From NCBI GenBank assembly GCA_020723365.1, contig DYJB01000073.1:1-12694 (forward strand): 12,694 nt of DNA, written 5' to 3'. This DNA is from Candidatus Aquidulcis sp. (lineage in GTDB: Bacteria; Chloroflexota; Anaerolineae; Anaerolineales; E44-bin32). A program made the translations under genes and the position numbers. The notes beneath the pieces were generated by a model. The model saw nothing but the letters and a program-made list of their open reading frames with translations, had not been told where the DNA came from and made no database searches. Positions 1 through 6,532 of this stretch are shown here, piece by piece (positions within the stretch are counted from its first letter, which is position 1; every line of letters starts with the position of its first letter).

Positions 1-823
1 TGCGCGCCAGCCGGCGCGCCATGGCGTAGGCCGCCTCGGTGTCGACGGTCAAGATCTCATCCGGCACGGAGGGATCGTAGATCTCCGGGATGTGCGCGGT
101 CGGCAGGTGCTTGAGGCCCTCCAGCCCGTGCATCGGCCCATCCGGCTGCACGGCGATCAGGCGCACCGACGGCACGTTGGCGCGCAGGTAGCGGCCGGCG
201 CCGGTCATCGTGCCCGTGGTTCCCAGGCCGGCGACGAAGTGAGTTACCTCGCCGCGCGTCTGCTTCACGATCTCGGGCCCGGTGGTGGTGAAGTGCGACT
301 GCCAGTTGGCCGGGTTGCGGTACTGGTCGGCGAAGAAGTAGCGCTGCGGCTCGCCGTGCGCGAGCTGCGCTGCGATGTCACGCGCGCCGTCGGTCCCTTC
401 GGTCGGGTCGGTGAGGTGCAGCTCGGCGCCGTGAGCGCGCAGGATGGCGAGCCGCTCGGGCGAGGCATTCGAAGGAACGGCCAGGCAGACGCGCAGGCCG
501 AGTGAGGAGGCCAGCGTGACGTAGGCGATGCCCATGTTGCCGGAGGTCGAGTCGAGCAGCACGCGCCCGGGCGTCAGTTCCCCGCTGGCGAGAGCTTGCT
601 GCAGGATGGCCGCCGCCGGGCGATCCTTCACCGAACCGCCCGGATTGAACCACTCGGCCTTCGCCATCACGCGCACCTGAGGAGGAAGGTGCGACGTCAC
701 GCGCCTCAGGCGCAGGAGAGGGGTGTTGCCGATCAGCGCCAGCAGGCCTTCGGGCTGCACGGTCGTGGGTGCGGGGTGCGGGCGGACCGTTTCGCCCGCG
801 GGATCGTGTGACTGCAAGTGCAT
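1..823 (-). CDS. cysM: Cysteine synthase, CysM-like PLP enzyme (3' end beyond window)
   Basis: A fold-type II PLP enzyme that replaces the activated side chain of serine (O-acetyl- or O-phosphoserine) with sulfide or a sulfur carrier to make cysteine in the cytoplasm. The 274 visible residues show IGNTPLLRL at 31-39, NPGGSVKDRPA at 60-70 with the Schiff-base lysine at K66, TSGNMG at 93-98 in place of the usual TSGNTG, and the phosphate-binding loop GLGTTGTMTGAGR at 199-211. The stretches around QYRNPANW and THFVAGLGTTGT resemble, from memory, the mycobacterial O-phosphoserine-dependent CysM more than CysK; this substrate assignment is inference. The C-terminus lies to the left of the window. 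The ATG at 823 has no clear Shine-Dalgarno, so the start is uncertain. GTG codons four codons upstream and at residue 22 are alternatives, and conserved sequence begins only near residue 27. Confidence 0.9.
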   Translation of the reverse strand, partial: MHLQSHDPAGETVRPHPAPTTVQPEGLLALIGNTPLLRLRRVTSHLPPQVRVMAKAEWFNPGGSVKDRPAAAILQQALASGELTPGRVLLDSTSGNMGIAYVTLASSLGLRVCLAVPSNASPERLAILRAHGAELHLTDPTEGTDGARDIAAQLAHGEPQRYFFADQYRNPANWQSHFTTTGPEIVKQTRGEVTHFVAGLGTTGTMTGAGRYLRANVPSVRLIAVQPDGPMHGLEGLKHLPTAHIPEIYDPSVPDEILTVDTEAAYAMARRLAR

Positions 824-1005
824 GGTCGTGTCCACAAAGCACGCCGGCGGACGGCCGGTCAGCGCGTCGGCTGCACACGCTACGCAGGAGAGCAGAGGAA
901 GCGGGGGCAACGTGCGGCGCCGCAGGTCGGTCTGCTCATTCGCAGGCCCGTGACCGGTTGAGCAGGCGGGGCCCTCCAAGGCCCGTGCCGCGCCTATCCC
1001 GGGAC

Positions 1006-1035
1006 TTGATTTCTCTCACTTCTTTCGTATATATT
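1006..1035 (+). promoter_or_regulatory. Possible rightward promoter overlapping the divergent one
   Basis: TTGATT at 1006-1011 is followed by TATATA at 1028-1033 (16-base spacer) or TATATT at 1030-1035 (18-base spacer). It would read toward the amidase operon, about 160 bases upstream of its start codon, and physically overlaps the leftward promoter. An AT-rich patch in GC-rich DNA can produce such matches by chance. Confidence 0.3.
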
Positions 1036-1060
1036 ACCCAATTCAGGCCGGTTTTGTCAA
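1031..1060 (-). promoter_or_regulatory. Sigma-70-type promoter for the cysteine synthase gene
   Basis: On the minus strand a perfect TTGACA (1060-1055) is followed after 18 bases by TAATAT (1036-1031). It is the best -35/-10 pair in the window and points at the cysteine synthase gene. Transcription would start near 1024, leaving a leader of about 200 bases. It shares its AT-rich core with a possible rightward promoter. Confidence 0.6.
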
Positions 1061-1168
1061 TGGACGATCAACCGGAGTAGGTGCGGAACGCTAAACGAGG
1101 GTAGACCGCCCTGGCACGAAGGTTGCTTTGGTACCGCCCGTCGTGGCAAGGCTCAAAGGAATCCGGCT

Positions 1169-1187
1169 TGCTATAATGACGCCGAGG
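1169..1187 (+). promoter_or_regulatory. Extended -10 promoter and ribosome site of the amidase operon
   Basis: TGCTATAATG contains a perfect TATAAT at 1172-1177 preceded by the TGn extension; no good -35 is visible at normal spacing. Transcription would begin about 12 bases before the GTG start. GAGG at about 1184-1187 supplies a short Shine-Dalgarno. The same ten-base motif recurs before secA. Confidence 0.6.
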
Positions 1188-1195
1188 TTAGCCCT

Positions 1196-2017
1196 GTGGA
1201 ACGAGTGCCGGAACGCAATCCCCTCAGCCGACCCCGCCGGACGACGAGTCCCGTGGCGCGCCACGTCTTCCGTCACCTGGGTGTGACCGCCGGGCTGGCG
1301 GCCTTGCTGGCGACGGTCTTCACGGCGTGGACGCCGGCCAGCCTCAATCCCGGCGAACTGGCGGCGCGCCTGCTGGCCGGTTCGGATGGCGGGGCGGCGG
1401 TGCCGGCGGCGCTGGTTCCCGAGCAGGGCACCGGGCTGCGCATCGGAATCGTTGCCGGCCATTCGGGGCCTTATCCGGGCACCGGAGTTGTGGACCCCGG
1501 CGCCACGTGCCCGGACGGCCTGACCGAGCTCCTGGTCAACCAGGCGGTGGCGGACCTCGTGGCCGGAGGGCTGGAGGGCGCCGGCTTCCAGGTCGACCGG
1601 TTGCAGGAGTGGGACGAGCGGCTGGCCGGCTATCGCGGCGTGGCCCTGATCTCGATCCACGCCGACTCATGCGAGTGGATCAATGACCAGGCGACCGGCT
1701 TCAAGGTCGCCGCCTCGGTCGACTCATCAATCCCCGACCGCGCCCAGCGCCTGGTGACCTGCCTGGTGGACCGCTACGGGCGAGACACGGGGCTCGTCTT
1801 CCACCAGGGCAGCATCACGCGTGACATGACCGAGTATCACTCGTTCAACGAGATCCACAGCCAGACCCCGGCAGCGATCATCGAGACCGGCTTCCTCAAC
1901 CTCGACCGAAAGTTCCTCACCGAGAAGCCGGAGCTTGCCGCCCGCGGCATCGTCGAAGGCGTGCTGTGCTTCGTGAACAACGAACCGGCATCGCTACCGG
2001 GGCAGGAGGCGCCGTGA
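1196..2017 (+). CDS. N-acetylmuramoyl-L-alanine amidase, membrane-anchored (Amidase_3)
   Basis: A zinc amidase that cuts the bond between N-acetylmuramic acid and the stem peptide of peptidoglycan. The 273-residue protein has a basic N-terminus, one hydrophobic segment at about 26-45 (signal anchor or uncleaved signal), a short linker, and a catalytic domain at about 81-262. The expected zinc and catalytic residues are visible: H89 in IVAGHSG, E111 in LTELLVNQ, H155 in SIHADSC, and the catalytic E230 in IIETGFLN. No cell-wall-binding repeats are present. GTG at 1196 is chosen because it follows a perfect extended -10 and a GAGG, and because it gives an intact anchor. The stop overlaps the start of the next gene (GTGA), so it is the first gene of a coupled three-gene operon. 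Family assignment is firm; the exact role (daughter-cell separation, turnover or sporulation-like lysis) is unknown. Confidence 0.9.
   Translation: MERVPERNPLSRPRRTTSPVARHVFRHLGVTAGLAALLATVFTAWTPASLNPGELAARLLAGSDGGAAVPAALVPEQGTGLRIGIVAGHSGPYPGTGVVDPGATCPDGLTELLVNQAVADLVAGGLEGAGFQVDRLQEWDERLAGYRGVALISIHADSCEWINDQATGFKVAASVDSSIPDRAQRLVTCLVDRYGRDTGLVFHQGSITRDMTEYHSFNEIHSQTPAAIIETGFLNLDRKFLTEKPELAARGIVEGVLCFVNNEPASLPGQEAP
2004..2017 (+). promoter_or_regulatory. Shine-Dalgarno and GTGA coupling at the amidase/L,D-transpeptidase junction
   Basis: AGGAGG at 2004-2009 lies four bases before GTG at 2014, whose last two bases begin the amidase TGA. This fixes the start of the second gene inside the end of the first and implies translational coupling. 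Confidence 0.7.
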
Positions 2018-3012
2018 CCGAGGGCGGCGCCCCCGGTCCTCAGGAAGCCCGGCGGGCGCTGGAGGCTGCGCGCCAGGCCTTGCTGCGAGGCGATCAGGGC
2101 GAGGCCCGCCGCATGGCGCGCATGGCCGCCCGGCTGTTCCCCACCTGGGATGCCCCCTGGCTCCTGTTGGCGGCCGTCTCGGCGCCTCGCGCCGGACTGG
2201 CCTATGCCGCCCGCGCCCTGTACGTCAATCCGAAATCGCAGCCGGCACGCCGCGCTATCCGCTGGCTGGTCAAGCGGCTGCCGCGAGAGGCGCGCGCCGA
2301 GACGGTGCACCAGCTCCAGCTCCCGGAAGGCTTGGCGCTCGAGCTGCTCTCGCCTCAGGCGCTGGCCGTGCCGCGCCGCTGGGTGCCGCAGGTGCTCATT
2401 CCAGCGCTGCTCGTTGCCGGCGCCCTGATCGTCTGGCTGACCTCCCAACCCGCGGCGGCGACGCAAACGCAGGACACGCTCGAGCCCGTGGCCAAGGCGA
2501 CCTTCACCGCAACGGCGACACCGACGCCCACCGAGACCCCTACGCCGACGCCCTCGCCGACGCCGACGATCACGGAAACGCCCACGCCGACCTCGACCCC
2601 GACGCCGCGGCCGGCCTTCTCGTGGGAGTACTCGACCGATCCGAACGAACTGGCCGATGAGGGTCGCTGGATCGACATCGATCTCTCGGAGCAGCGCGTG
2701 CGGGCCTACGAAGGGGCCGAACCGGTGATGGAGTTCATCGTCTCGACCGGCACCAGCGCCCACCCGACCGTCACCGGCCAGTTCCGCATCTACGTCAAGC
2801 TCCGTTCGACGCCGATGTCCGGCCCCGGCTACTACCTTCCCGGGGTGCCCTTCACGATGTACTTCTACAAGGGCTACGCCCTGCACGGCACCTACTGGCA
2901 CAGCAACTTCGGCGTGCCGATGAGTCACGGCTGCGTGAACTTCCGAACCTCCGACGCCGAAACGCTGTTCAACTGGGCGGAGGTTGGGACGCTGGTGAAC
3001 GTGCACCCATGA
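2014..3012 (+). CDS. Bitopic L,D-transpeptidase with cytoplasmic helical domain and Thr/Pro linker
   Basis: A YkuD-fold L,D-transpeptidase expected to form 3-3 cross-links in peptidoglycan or attach molecules to it. Layout of the 332 residues: an Ala/Arg-rich helical region at about 8-100 that looks TPR-like and should lie in the cytoplasm; a transmembrane segment at 123-143; a Thr/Pro linker at about 162-200; and the catalytic domain at 217-331. Catalytic residues are H291 in LHGTYWH and C307 in SHGCVN (304-309), with S304 and H305. GTG at 2014 is chosen over an ATG at 1966 because AGGAGG stands at 2004-2009 and because the GTG overlaps the amidase stop. The gene ends in ATGA shared with the next start. 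Placing helical repeats inside and a transpeptidase outside the membrane suggests coupling to a cytoplasmic partner; that is inference. Confidence 0.88.
   Translation: MTEGGAPGPQEARRALEAARQALLRGDQGEARRMARMAARLFPTWDAPWLLLAAVSAPRAGLAYAARALYVNPKSQPARRAIRWLVKRLPREARAETVHQLQLPEGLALELLSPQALAVPRRWVPQVLIPALLVAGALIVWLTSQPAAATQTQDTLEPVAKATFTATATPTPTETPTPTPSPTPTITETPTPTSTPTPRPAFSWEYSTDPNELADEGRWIDIDLSEQRVRAYEGAEPVMEFIVSTGTSAHPTVTGQFRIYVKLRSTPMSGPGYYLPGVPFTMYFYKGYALHGTYWHSNFGVPMSHGCVNFRTSDAETLFNWAEVGTLVNVHP
2518..2610 (+). repeat. Low-complexity repeat encoding the Thr/Pro linker
   Basis: Imperfect tandem repeats of ACGCCG/ACCCCG-type units encode a (T/S/E)-P-T-P spacer between the membrane segment and the YkuD domain. 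A similar but less regular Thr/Pro stretch follows the lipobox of the lipoprotein at 6636-7478. The unit is coding, always in frame and imperfect. Such tracts can vary in length between strains. Confidence 0.75.
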
Positions 3013-4079
3013 AGGATGGTGCCCGGCTCGTGACAGCCGCGCGTGAGCCTGTCTCGAGCATACTCACACGACGCGATTTCCTGCGGCTGGGCGCCGCCTC
3101 GGCCTTTGGGCTGCTCGTCCCGCCGGCGAGCCGGGCGGCTCCTTGGGCCTGGGCGCCGACTGACGGTCAGCCGGGCCGTGTACTCCTCGACGGCGTCCAG
3201 ATCCTGCGCCAGCCGCTCCTCGACAGCGAACAGGTGGATATCCTGGCCTACGATGACGTCGTCCCGATCCAGAGGGCCGTGATCGGCGGCGACCTGCCGG
3301 CTCACAACCGGGTCTGGTACGAGATCCCCGATCGCGGCTACGTCCACTCCGCCTGGGTGCAGCCCGTCCGCAATGAGCCTCAGCCGGCACGCGCCTCGGC
3401 CTCGCCGCGTGGCCTGGTGACCGAAGTGAGCATCCCCTTCATCGACGCCTACGCCAAGCCGGACGATGAGTCCGTGCGGCGCTACCGTCTGTACTACGGG
3501 ACGACGCACTGGATCACAGCCGTCGAAAAGGATCGGCGCGGCGACCGCTGGTATCGCATCTTCGACGACCGTGTCAATGGCGGTTACTACGCGCCGGGCG
3601 CGGCTTTCCGCATGATCCCGCTGGCTGAGCTGACGCCGATCTCGGCCGCCGTGGCGCCGGAGGAGAAGCATATCGAGGTCAACCTGTCCAGCCAGAACCT
3701 GCGGTGCTTCGAGGGCTCGCACCAGGTCTTCACCGCCAAGGTGTCGACCGGCATGGCTCTGGCGGACGGCTCGTTCTTCACGCCGGAAGGCGAGTTCGAG
3801 ACCTTCCGCAAGCGGGCCTCGCGGCACATGGCGGCCGGCGACCTGATCAACGGCTACGACCTTCCGGGCGTTCCCTGGGTGGCGTACTTCACGGAAGACG
3901 GCGTGGCCTTCCACGGCACCTACTGGCACAACGACTTCGGGGCCGCCCGCAGCCACGGGTGTGTCAACCTGGCGACGGCCACGGCCAAGTGGGTCTTTCG
4001 TTGGACGATGCCGGTCGTTCCCCCGGACAAGATCGACCTGTTCGCCGAACGCGGAACGAAGATCGTCATCACGCGCTGA
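3009..4079 (+). CDS. Tat-exported L,D-transpeptidase with SH3-like domains
   Basis: A second YkuD-fold L,D-transpeptidase, 356 residues. The N-terminus carries a twin-arginine signal: TRRDFLRLGAASAFGLL at 20-36, then PPASRAAP with a plausible cleavage site near 44. This implies folding before export by TatABC rather than by Sec. Two beta-rich stretches at about 55-122 and 135-205 look like SH3-type wall-binding domains. The catalytic domain spans about 219-355, with H302 in FHGTYWH and C318 in SHGCVN (315-320). The HGTYWH-N-DFG-SHGCVN region closely matches the preceding gene, so the catalytic domains look like tandem paralogues on different chassis. The ATG at 3009 overlaps the upstream TGA as ATGA. 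It has no strong Shine-Dalgarno, so translation probably depends on coupling. Confidence 0.88.
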   Translation: MKDGARLVTAAREPVSSILTRRDFLRLGAASAFGLLVPPASRAAPWAWAPTDGQPGRVLLDGVQILRQPLLDSEQVDILAYDDVVPIQRAVIGGDLPAHNRVWYEIPDRGYVHSAWVQPVRNEPQPARASASPRGLVTEVSIPFIDAYAKPDDESVRRYRLYYGTTHWITAVEKDRRGDRWYRIFDDRVNGGYYAPGAAFRMIPLAELTPISAAVAPEEKHIEVNLSSQNLRCFEGSHQVFTAKVSTGMALADGSFFTPEGEFETFRKRASRHMAAGDLINGYDLPGVPWVAYFTEDGVAFHGTYWHNDFGAARSHGCVNLATATAKWVFRWTMPVVPPDKIDLFAERGTKIVITR

Positions 4080-4286
4080 GAGGGGCGGGGAGCGCGCCCG
4101 TTCGGTGTGCCTCGGCGTTCCTCTCGCAACCGGCTCCATTCATCGGCTGCGCGGCCGCGGATCAACTCCGGCCTGGCCGTGCCGGCCCACAACGATGGGC
4201 GCGAGGCGGCCTCGTGGCGTCTCCGCGATCGGCGTGTACGATGTTCGCATGGGGAAGGCGCCGATCACGATCGACGGGCAGGCCCG
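4080..4286. other. Intergenic stretch with weak hairpin and possible leaderless start
   Basis: About 200 bases. A short hairpin (GGGCG 4083-4087 with CGCCC 4095-4099, no T-run) follows the operon and may weakly terminate it. TACGAT at 4237-4242 lies seven bases before an ATG at 4249, which opens a frame that looks like real coding sequence up to about 4287 (see findings). No other gene is supported. Confidence 0.35.
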
Positions 4287-4943
4287 GTGTGGGGCACGAC
4301 GCGCCTTTCCGAAGTGGGCACGGAGACGCTCGTCAACGAGGTCACCACCGTACGTCTAGGTGACGGCTCCCACCTGAGAATCATCAGCGCCTGGGAGCGG
4401 AACGGGAAGACCCACCAGGACTACCTGGCCAACCGCGCCATCCTGCTGAAGGCGATGTCCTCGTACCGAGCCGATCCCTGGTCTGGCACGCGACTTCTGG
4501 TAGGATTCGGGCAGGTAGGGACGATGTCTGCAGCCTTGTTCTCGGGTCTGGTGGTCGACGAACGTGACCGGCCGGTGGGGGTGAGCCTCGTCGGGGGGGA
4601 GCCGTTCTACGTCGTCGATGATGACGGCTTCCTGCGGCATGTGGAAAGCCGATTCGTCGACCGGCAGGTGCTCGAACAGATGCGCGCCCTGATCCAGGGG
4701 AATGAAGAGCTGATCAGCCAGGGCACGATGAAGATGCTCGGGCAGGAGGACATCTTCACCAAGGCGATGATCGAACGCTCGCTGCGCAACGTCGATGCGC
4801 AGTTCGACCAGCTTCTGGCGCAGGGCTTGCCTGAGGAGGCGCGTGCCTGGATGGGGATGCTGGGCTTCCGCGTGGTGATCGACGTGCATGGCAACGTGGT
4901 GCGTGTCGATCAGCCGTCGGCGCCCGAGGAGCCGCCGCAATGA
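4287..4943 (+). CDS. Conserved-looking hypothetical protein upstream of thioredoxin
   Basis: I do not recognise this protein. It would be 218 residues, soluble, with no signal peptide, membrane helix or metal motif. The N-terminal half is mixed beta (LGDGSHLRIISAWERNGKT, then LLVGFGQVGTMSAALFSGLVV at about 70-90, then GEPFYVVDDDGFL). The C-terminal part is charged helix (about 120-192), followed by a short beta stretch (FRVVIDVHGNVVRV) and an acidic tail. The start is uncertain. GTG at 4287 has only a poor ribosome site, GTG at 4314 is an alternative, and the true start may be the ATG at 4249 in the neighbouring frame if one base is missing near 4287. It ends 46 bases before the thioredoxin-TPR gene and is likely cotranscribed with it. 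Confidence 0.7.
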   Translation: MWGTTRLSEVGTETLVNEVTTVRLGDGSHLRIISAWERNGKTHQDYLANRAILLKAMSSYRADPWSGTRLLVGFGQVGTMSAALFSGLVVDERDRPVGVSLVGGEPFYVVDDDGFLRHVESRFVDRQVLEQMRALIQGNEELISQGTMKMLGQEDIFTKAMIERSLRNVDAQFDQLLAQGLPEEARAWMGMLGFRVVIDVHGNVVRVDQPSAPEEPPQ

Positions 4944-4989
4944 GGGAAGCGACCGGGTGCTCGGATGGCGCCGCCGGGGAGAAAGGCGG

Positions 4990-5826
4990 ATGAGCGGGTC
5001 GGAGCATATTCGCGACGTGGATGAAGGCACCTTCTCGGCCGAGGTGCTGCTCCGTTCGCACGAAGTGCCCGTGGTGGTGGACTTCTGGGCGGCGTGGTGT
5101 GCGCCCTGCCGGACGTTGGGGCCGCTACTCGAGCGGCTGACGGTGGAAGCCGGAGGGGCGTTCCAGCTGGCCAAGGTCGACGTGGATGCCAACCCCAACC
5201 TGGCCGTGCGCTACGGCGTGCGCGGGATCCCGGCGGTGAAGGGTTTCCGCGGCGGCGAGGTGGCGGCCGAGTTTGTCGGAGCCCAACCGGAGCCGCTCGT
5301 TCGCCGCTTCCTGCAGAAGCTGGCGCCCTCGGCCGAATCGCTGGAGTTGGAGCGCGCCCGCAGCCTGCTGGCCACGCGTCACTGGGCTGAGGCCGAAAGC
5401 GCCTTCCGCTCGCTGGTCGAGCAGGATGCTCAGAACGGCACGGCGGCGCTGGGGCTGCTGAAGAGCCTGCTGATGCTGGGGAAGGGCGCGCAGGCCGAGG
5501 AGCTGGCGATGCGCTTCCCCGCCGGAGCCGAGTGGGCGGAAGCGGAGAAGCTCAAGGCGCTGGCGGCGGTGCTTGCCGAGAGCGAACAGCAGGGGGAGGC
5601 GCTCCCGCCGGATCCGCGCGAGGCTGCCTTCCTGCGATCTGCCACGCTGATCGCCCGCGGGAATCTGCCGGCCGCCATGGATGGGCTGATGGACGTCCTG
5701 CGCCAGGACAAGCACTTCCGTCGAGGGCAGGCGCGCCAGGTGTTGCTCGGGCTGTTCCTGCTGCTGGGCGATGACGATCCGCTGACGCGCCAGTACCGCG
5801 ACGAGCTGGCCTCGATCCTCTTCTGA
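4990..5826 (+). CDS. Thioredoxin-TPR fusion protein (CnoX/YbbN-like)
   Basis: A cytoplasmic protein of 278 residues. A thioredoxin domain at about 5-112 has FWAAWCAPC with both cysteines (C37, C40) and the cis-proline in RGIP (P81). A helical TPR-like region at about 115-278 follows. Length and order match the YbbN/CnoX family (about 284 residues in E. coli), which pairs a thioredoxin fold with TPRs and hands stressed clients to chaperones. The E. coli member lacks the CxxC redox site, from memory, whereas here it is intact, so disulfide-exchange activity is expected. The ATG at 4990 is chosen because the GAAAGG sequence at 4981-4986 precedes it and the domain begins directly after. The longer frame upstream overlaps the preceding gene and looks non-coding. 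Confidence 0.88.
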   Translation: MSGSEHIRDVDEGTFSAEVLLRSHEVPVVVDFWAAWCAPCRTLGPLLERLTVEAGGAFQLAKVDVDANPNLAVRYGVRGIPAVKGFRGGEVAAEFVGAQPEPLVRRFLQKLAPSAESLELERARSLLATRHWAEAESAFRSLVEQDAQNGTAALGLLKSLLMLGKGAQAEELAMRFPAGAEWAEAEKLKALAAVLAESEQQGEALPPDPREAAFLRSATLIARGNLPAAMDGLMDVLRQDKHFRRGQARQVLLGLFLLLGDDDPLTRQYRDELASILF

Positions 5827-5860
5827 TCGGCGGACCGCCCAACCGGGGTGCATTCGCCGG

Positions 5861-5880
5861 CCCCGTGCCGGCACGCGGGG
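5861..5880. terminator. Possible bidirectional hairpin between convergent genes
   Basis: CGTGCC/GGCACG forms a 6-base self-complementary core flanked by CCC and GGGG with one bulged base. It sits between the thioredoxin-TPR stop (5826) and the stop of the converging gene (5881). There is no T-run on either side, so intrinsic termination is doubtful. Confidence 0.3.
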
Positions 5881-6501
5881 TTACTCGCGCAGGTGCTCTT
5901 CCGGGTAGAAGTAGACGCGATCGCCTTCATTCTCCGGAAAGAGCTTCTCCAGGGGAACGCCCTCGATGAAGGTGTGATAGATGTCCCACACCTCCGGAGC
6001 CGTCACCCAGGCGGTGCCGTAGCGGCGCAGATCGATCGGTGTCGAGAAGCCGCGCAGCGTGATCTCGTTGGGATCATGCGTCCAGTCACTCGTGTAGTCC
6101 GGATAGTAGGCCATCACCAGATCCCGCAAAGTCGCATAAACGGCCGGCTTGCCGCGCAGCTTGGCATGACGTGACTGCGAGACGCATCCGAATTTGCCTT
6201 CACGGGTGTAGATGATCAGGTTGTGGTCGAAATCCTCGGGCGCTTCGAGCAGCACCAGCAGCGGGTCGATCCCGTGGTACCAGAACAGCGCCGCCGCCAG
6301 GATGGCGCCCTCGAAACAGTGTCCCTGCCTGCGCCGCAGGACCTCCAGCGGCCCGTGGGCCGTTGCGCCGTCCGGCTCGAAGTTGTAGCTGACCTCTTCG
6401 GCCAGGAACGCCTGGATGGCTTCCGGCGTGTTCAGCCGGTCGACCAGCGAGCGCTCGTCGGGGGTCAGGCAGGCGTGAAAGTCAGCGCGCGGGAAGTCCA
6501 T
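5881..6501 (-). CDS. Transglutaminase-like cysteine-hydrolase domain protein
   Basis: A 206-residue soluble protein with the look of the transglutaminase/cysteine-peptidase superfamily. A nucleophile-type cysteine stands at the start of a helix (QGHCFEGAILAAAL, C62), and a histidine stands in a beta strand (FDHNLIIY, H93). The third member of the triad is not obvious. The region between them (FWYHGIDPLLVLLEAPED) is typical of small single-domain members that act as peptidases or amidases, or whose activity is unknown. No signal peptide is seen, so it should be cytoplasmic. The ATG at 6501 is chosen over longer frames because GGAGGGAG lies just upstream and the protein sequence is good from there; the upstream extension overlaps the promoter. 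Substrate unknown. Confidence 0.75.
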   Translation of the reverse strand: MDFPRADFHACLTPDERSLVDRLNTPEAIQAFLAEEVSYNFEPDGATAHGPLEVLRRRQGHCFEGAILAAALFWYHGIDPLLVLLEAPEDFDHNLIIYTREGKFGCVSQSRHAKLRGKPAVYATLRDLVMAYYPDYTSDWTHDPNEITLRGFSTPIDLRRYGTAWVTAPEVWDIYHTFIEGVPLEKLFPENEGDRVYFYPEEHLRE

Positions 6502-6532
6502 TCTCCCTCCGGGGAGTGAGTGCGGGTGCGAC

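Larger units (their letters stand above)
824..1195. other. Divergent intergenic control region
   Basis: About 370 bases without a credible gene. It holds the leftward TTGACA/TAATAT promoter, an overlapping possible rightward promoter, and the extended -10 of the amidase operon. It also contains a perfect 7-base inverted repeat (932-938 with 959-965, CTGCTCA/TGAGCAG, 20-base loop) inside the presumed cysteine synthase leader, and a 5-base dyad GCAAG/CTTGC (1146-1150, 1167-1171) abutting the amidase -10 box. The open frames crossing it are GC-driven and resemble no protein. I could not match the leader to a SAM or T-box riboswitch consensus. Confidence 0.6.

Noticed and set aside
92..505. A plus-strand frame opposite the cysteine synthase gene
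   Set aside because: Shadow of the minus-strand enzyme, which carries all PLP motifs.
824..1024. SAM or T-box riboswitch in the cysteine synthase leader
   Set aside because: I looked for the conserved core sequences and did not find them; only a simple inverted repeat is visible.
1966..2013. ATG at 1966 as start of the first L,D-transpeptidase
   Set aside because: It overlaps the end of the amidase by about 50 bases without a ribosome site, while GTG 2014 has AGGAGG and an overlap typical of coupling.
2518..2610. Tandem repeat as CRISPR or satellite
   Set aside because: Short, imperfect, in-frame units encoding a Thr/Pro linker; no spacers.
1837..4139. Long minus-strand frames opposite the two L,D-transpeptidases
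   Set aside because: Antisense shadows. The plus-strand proteins have complete catalytic motifs and signals.
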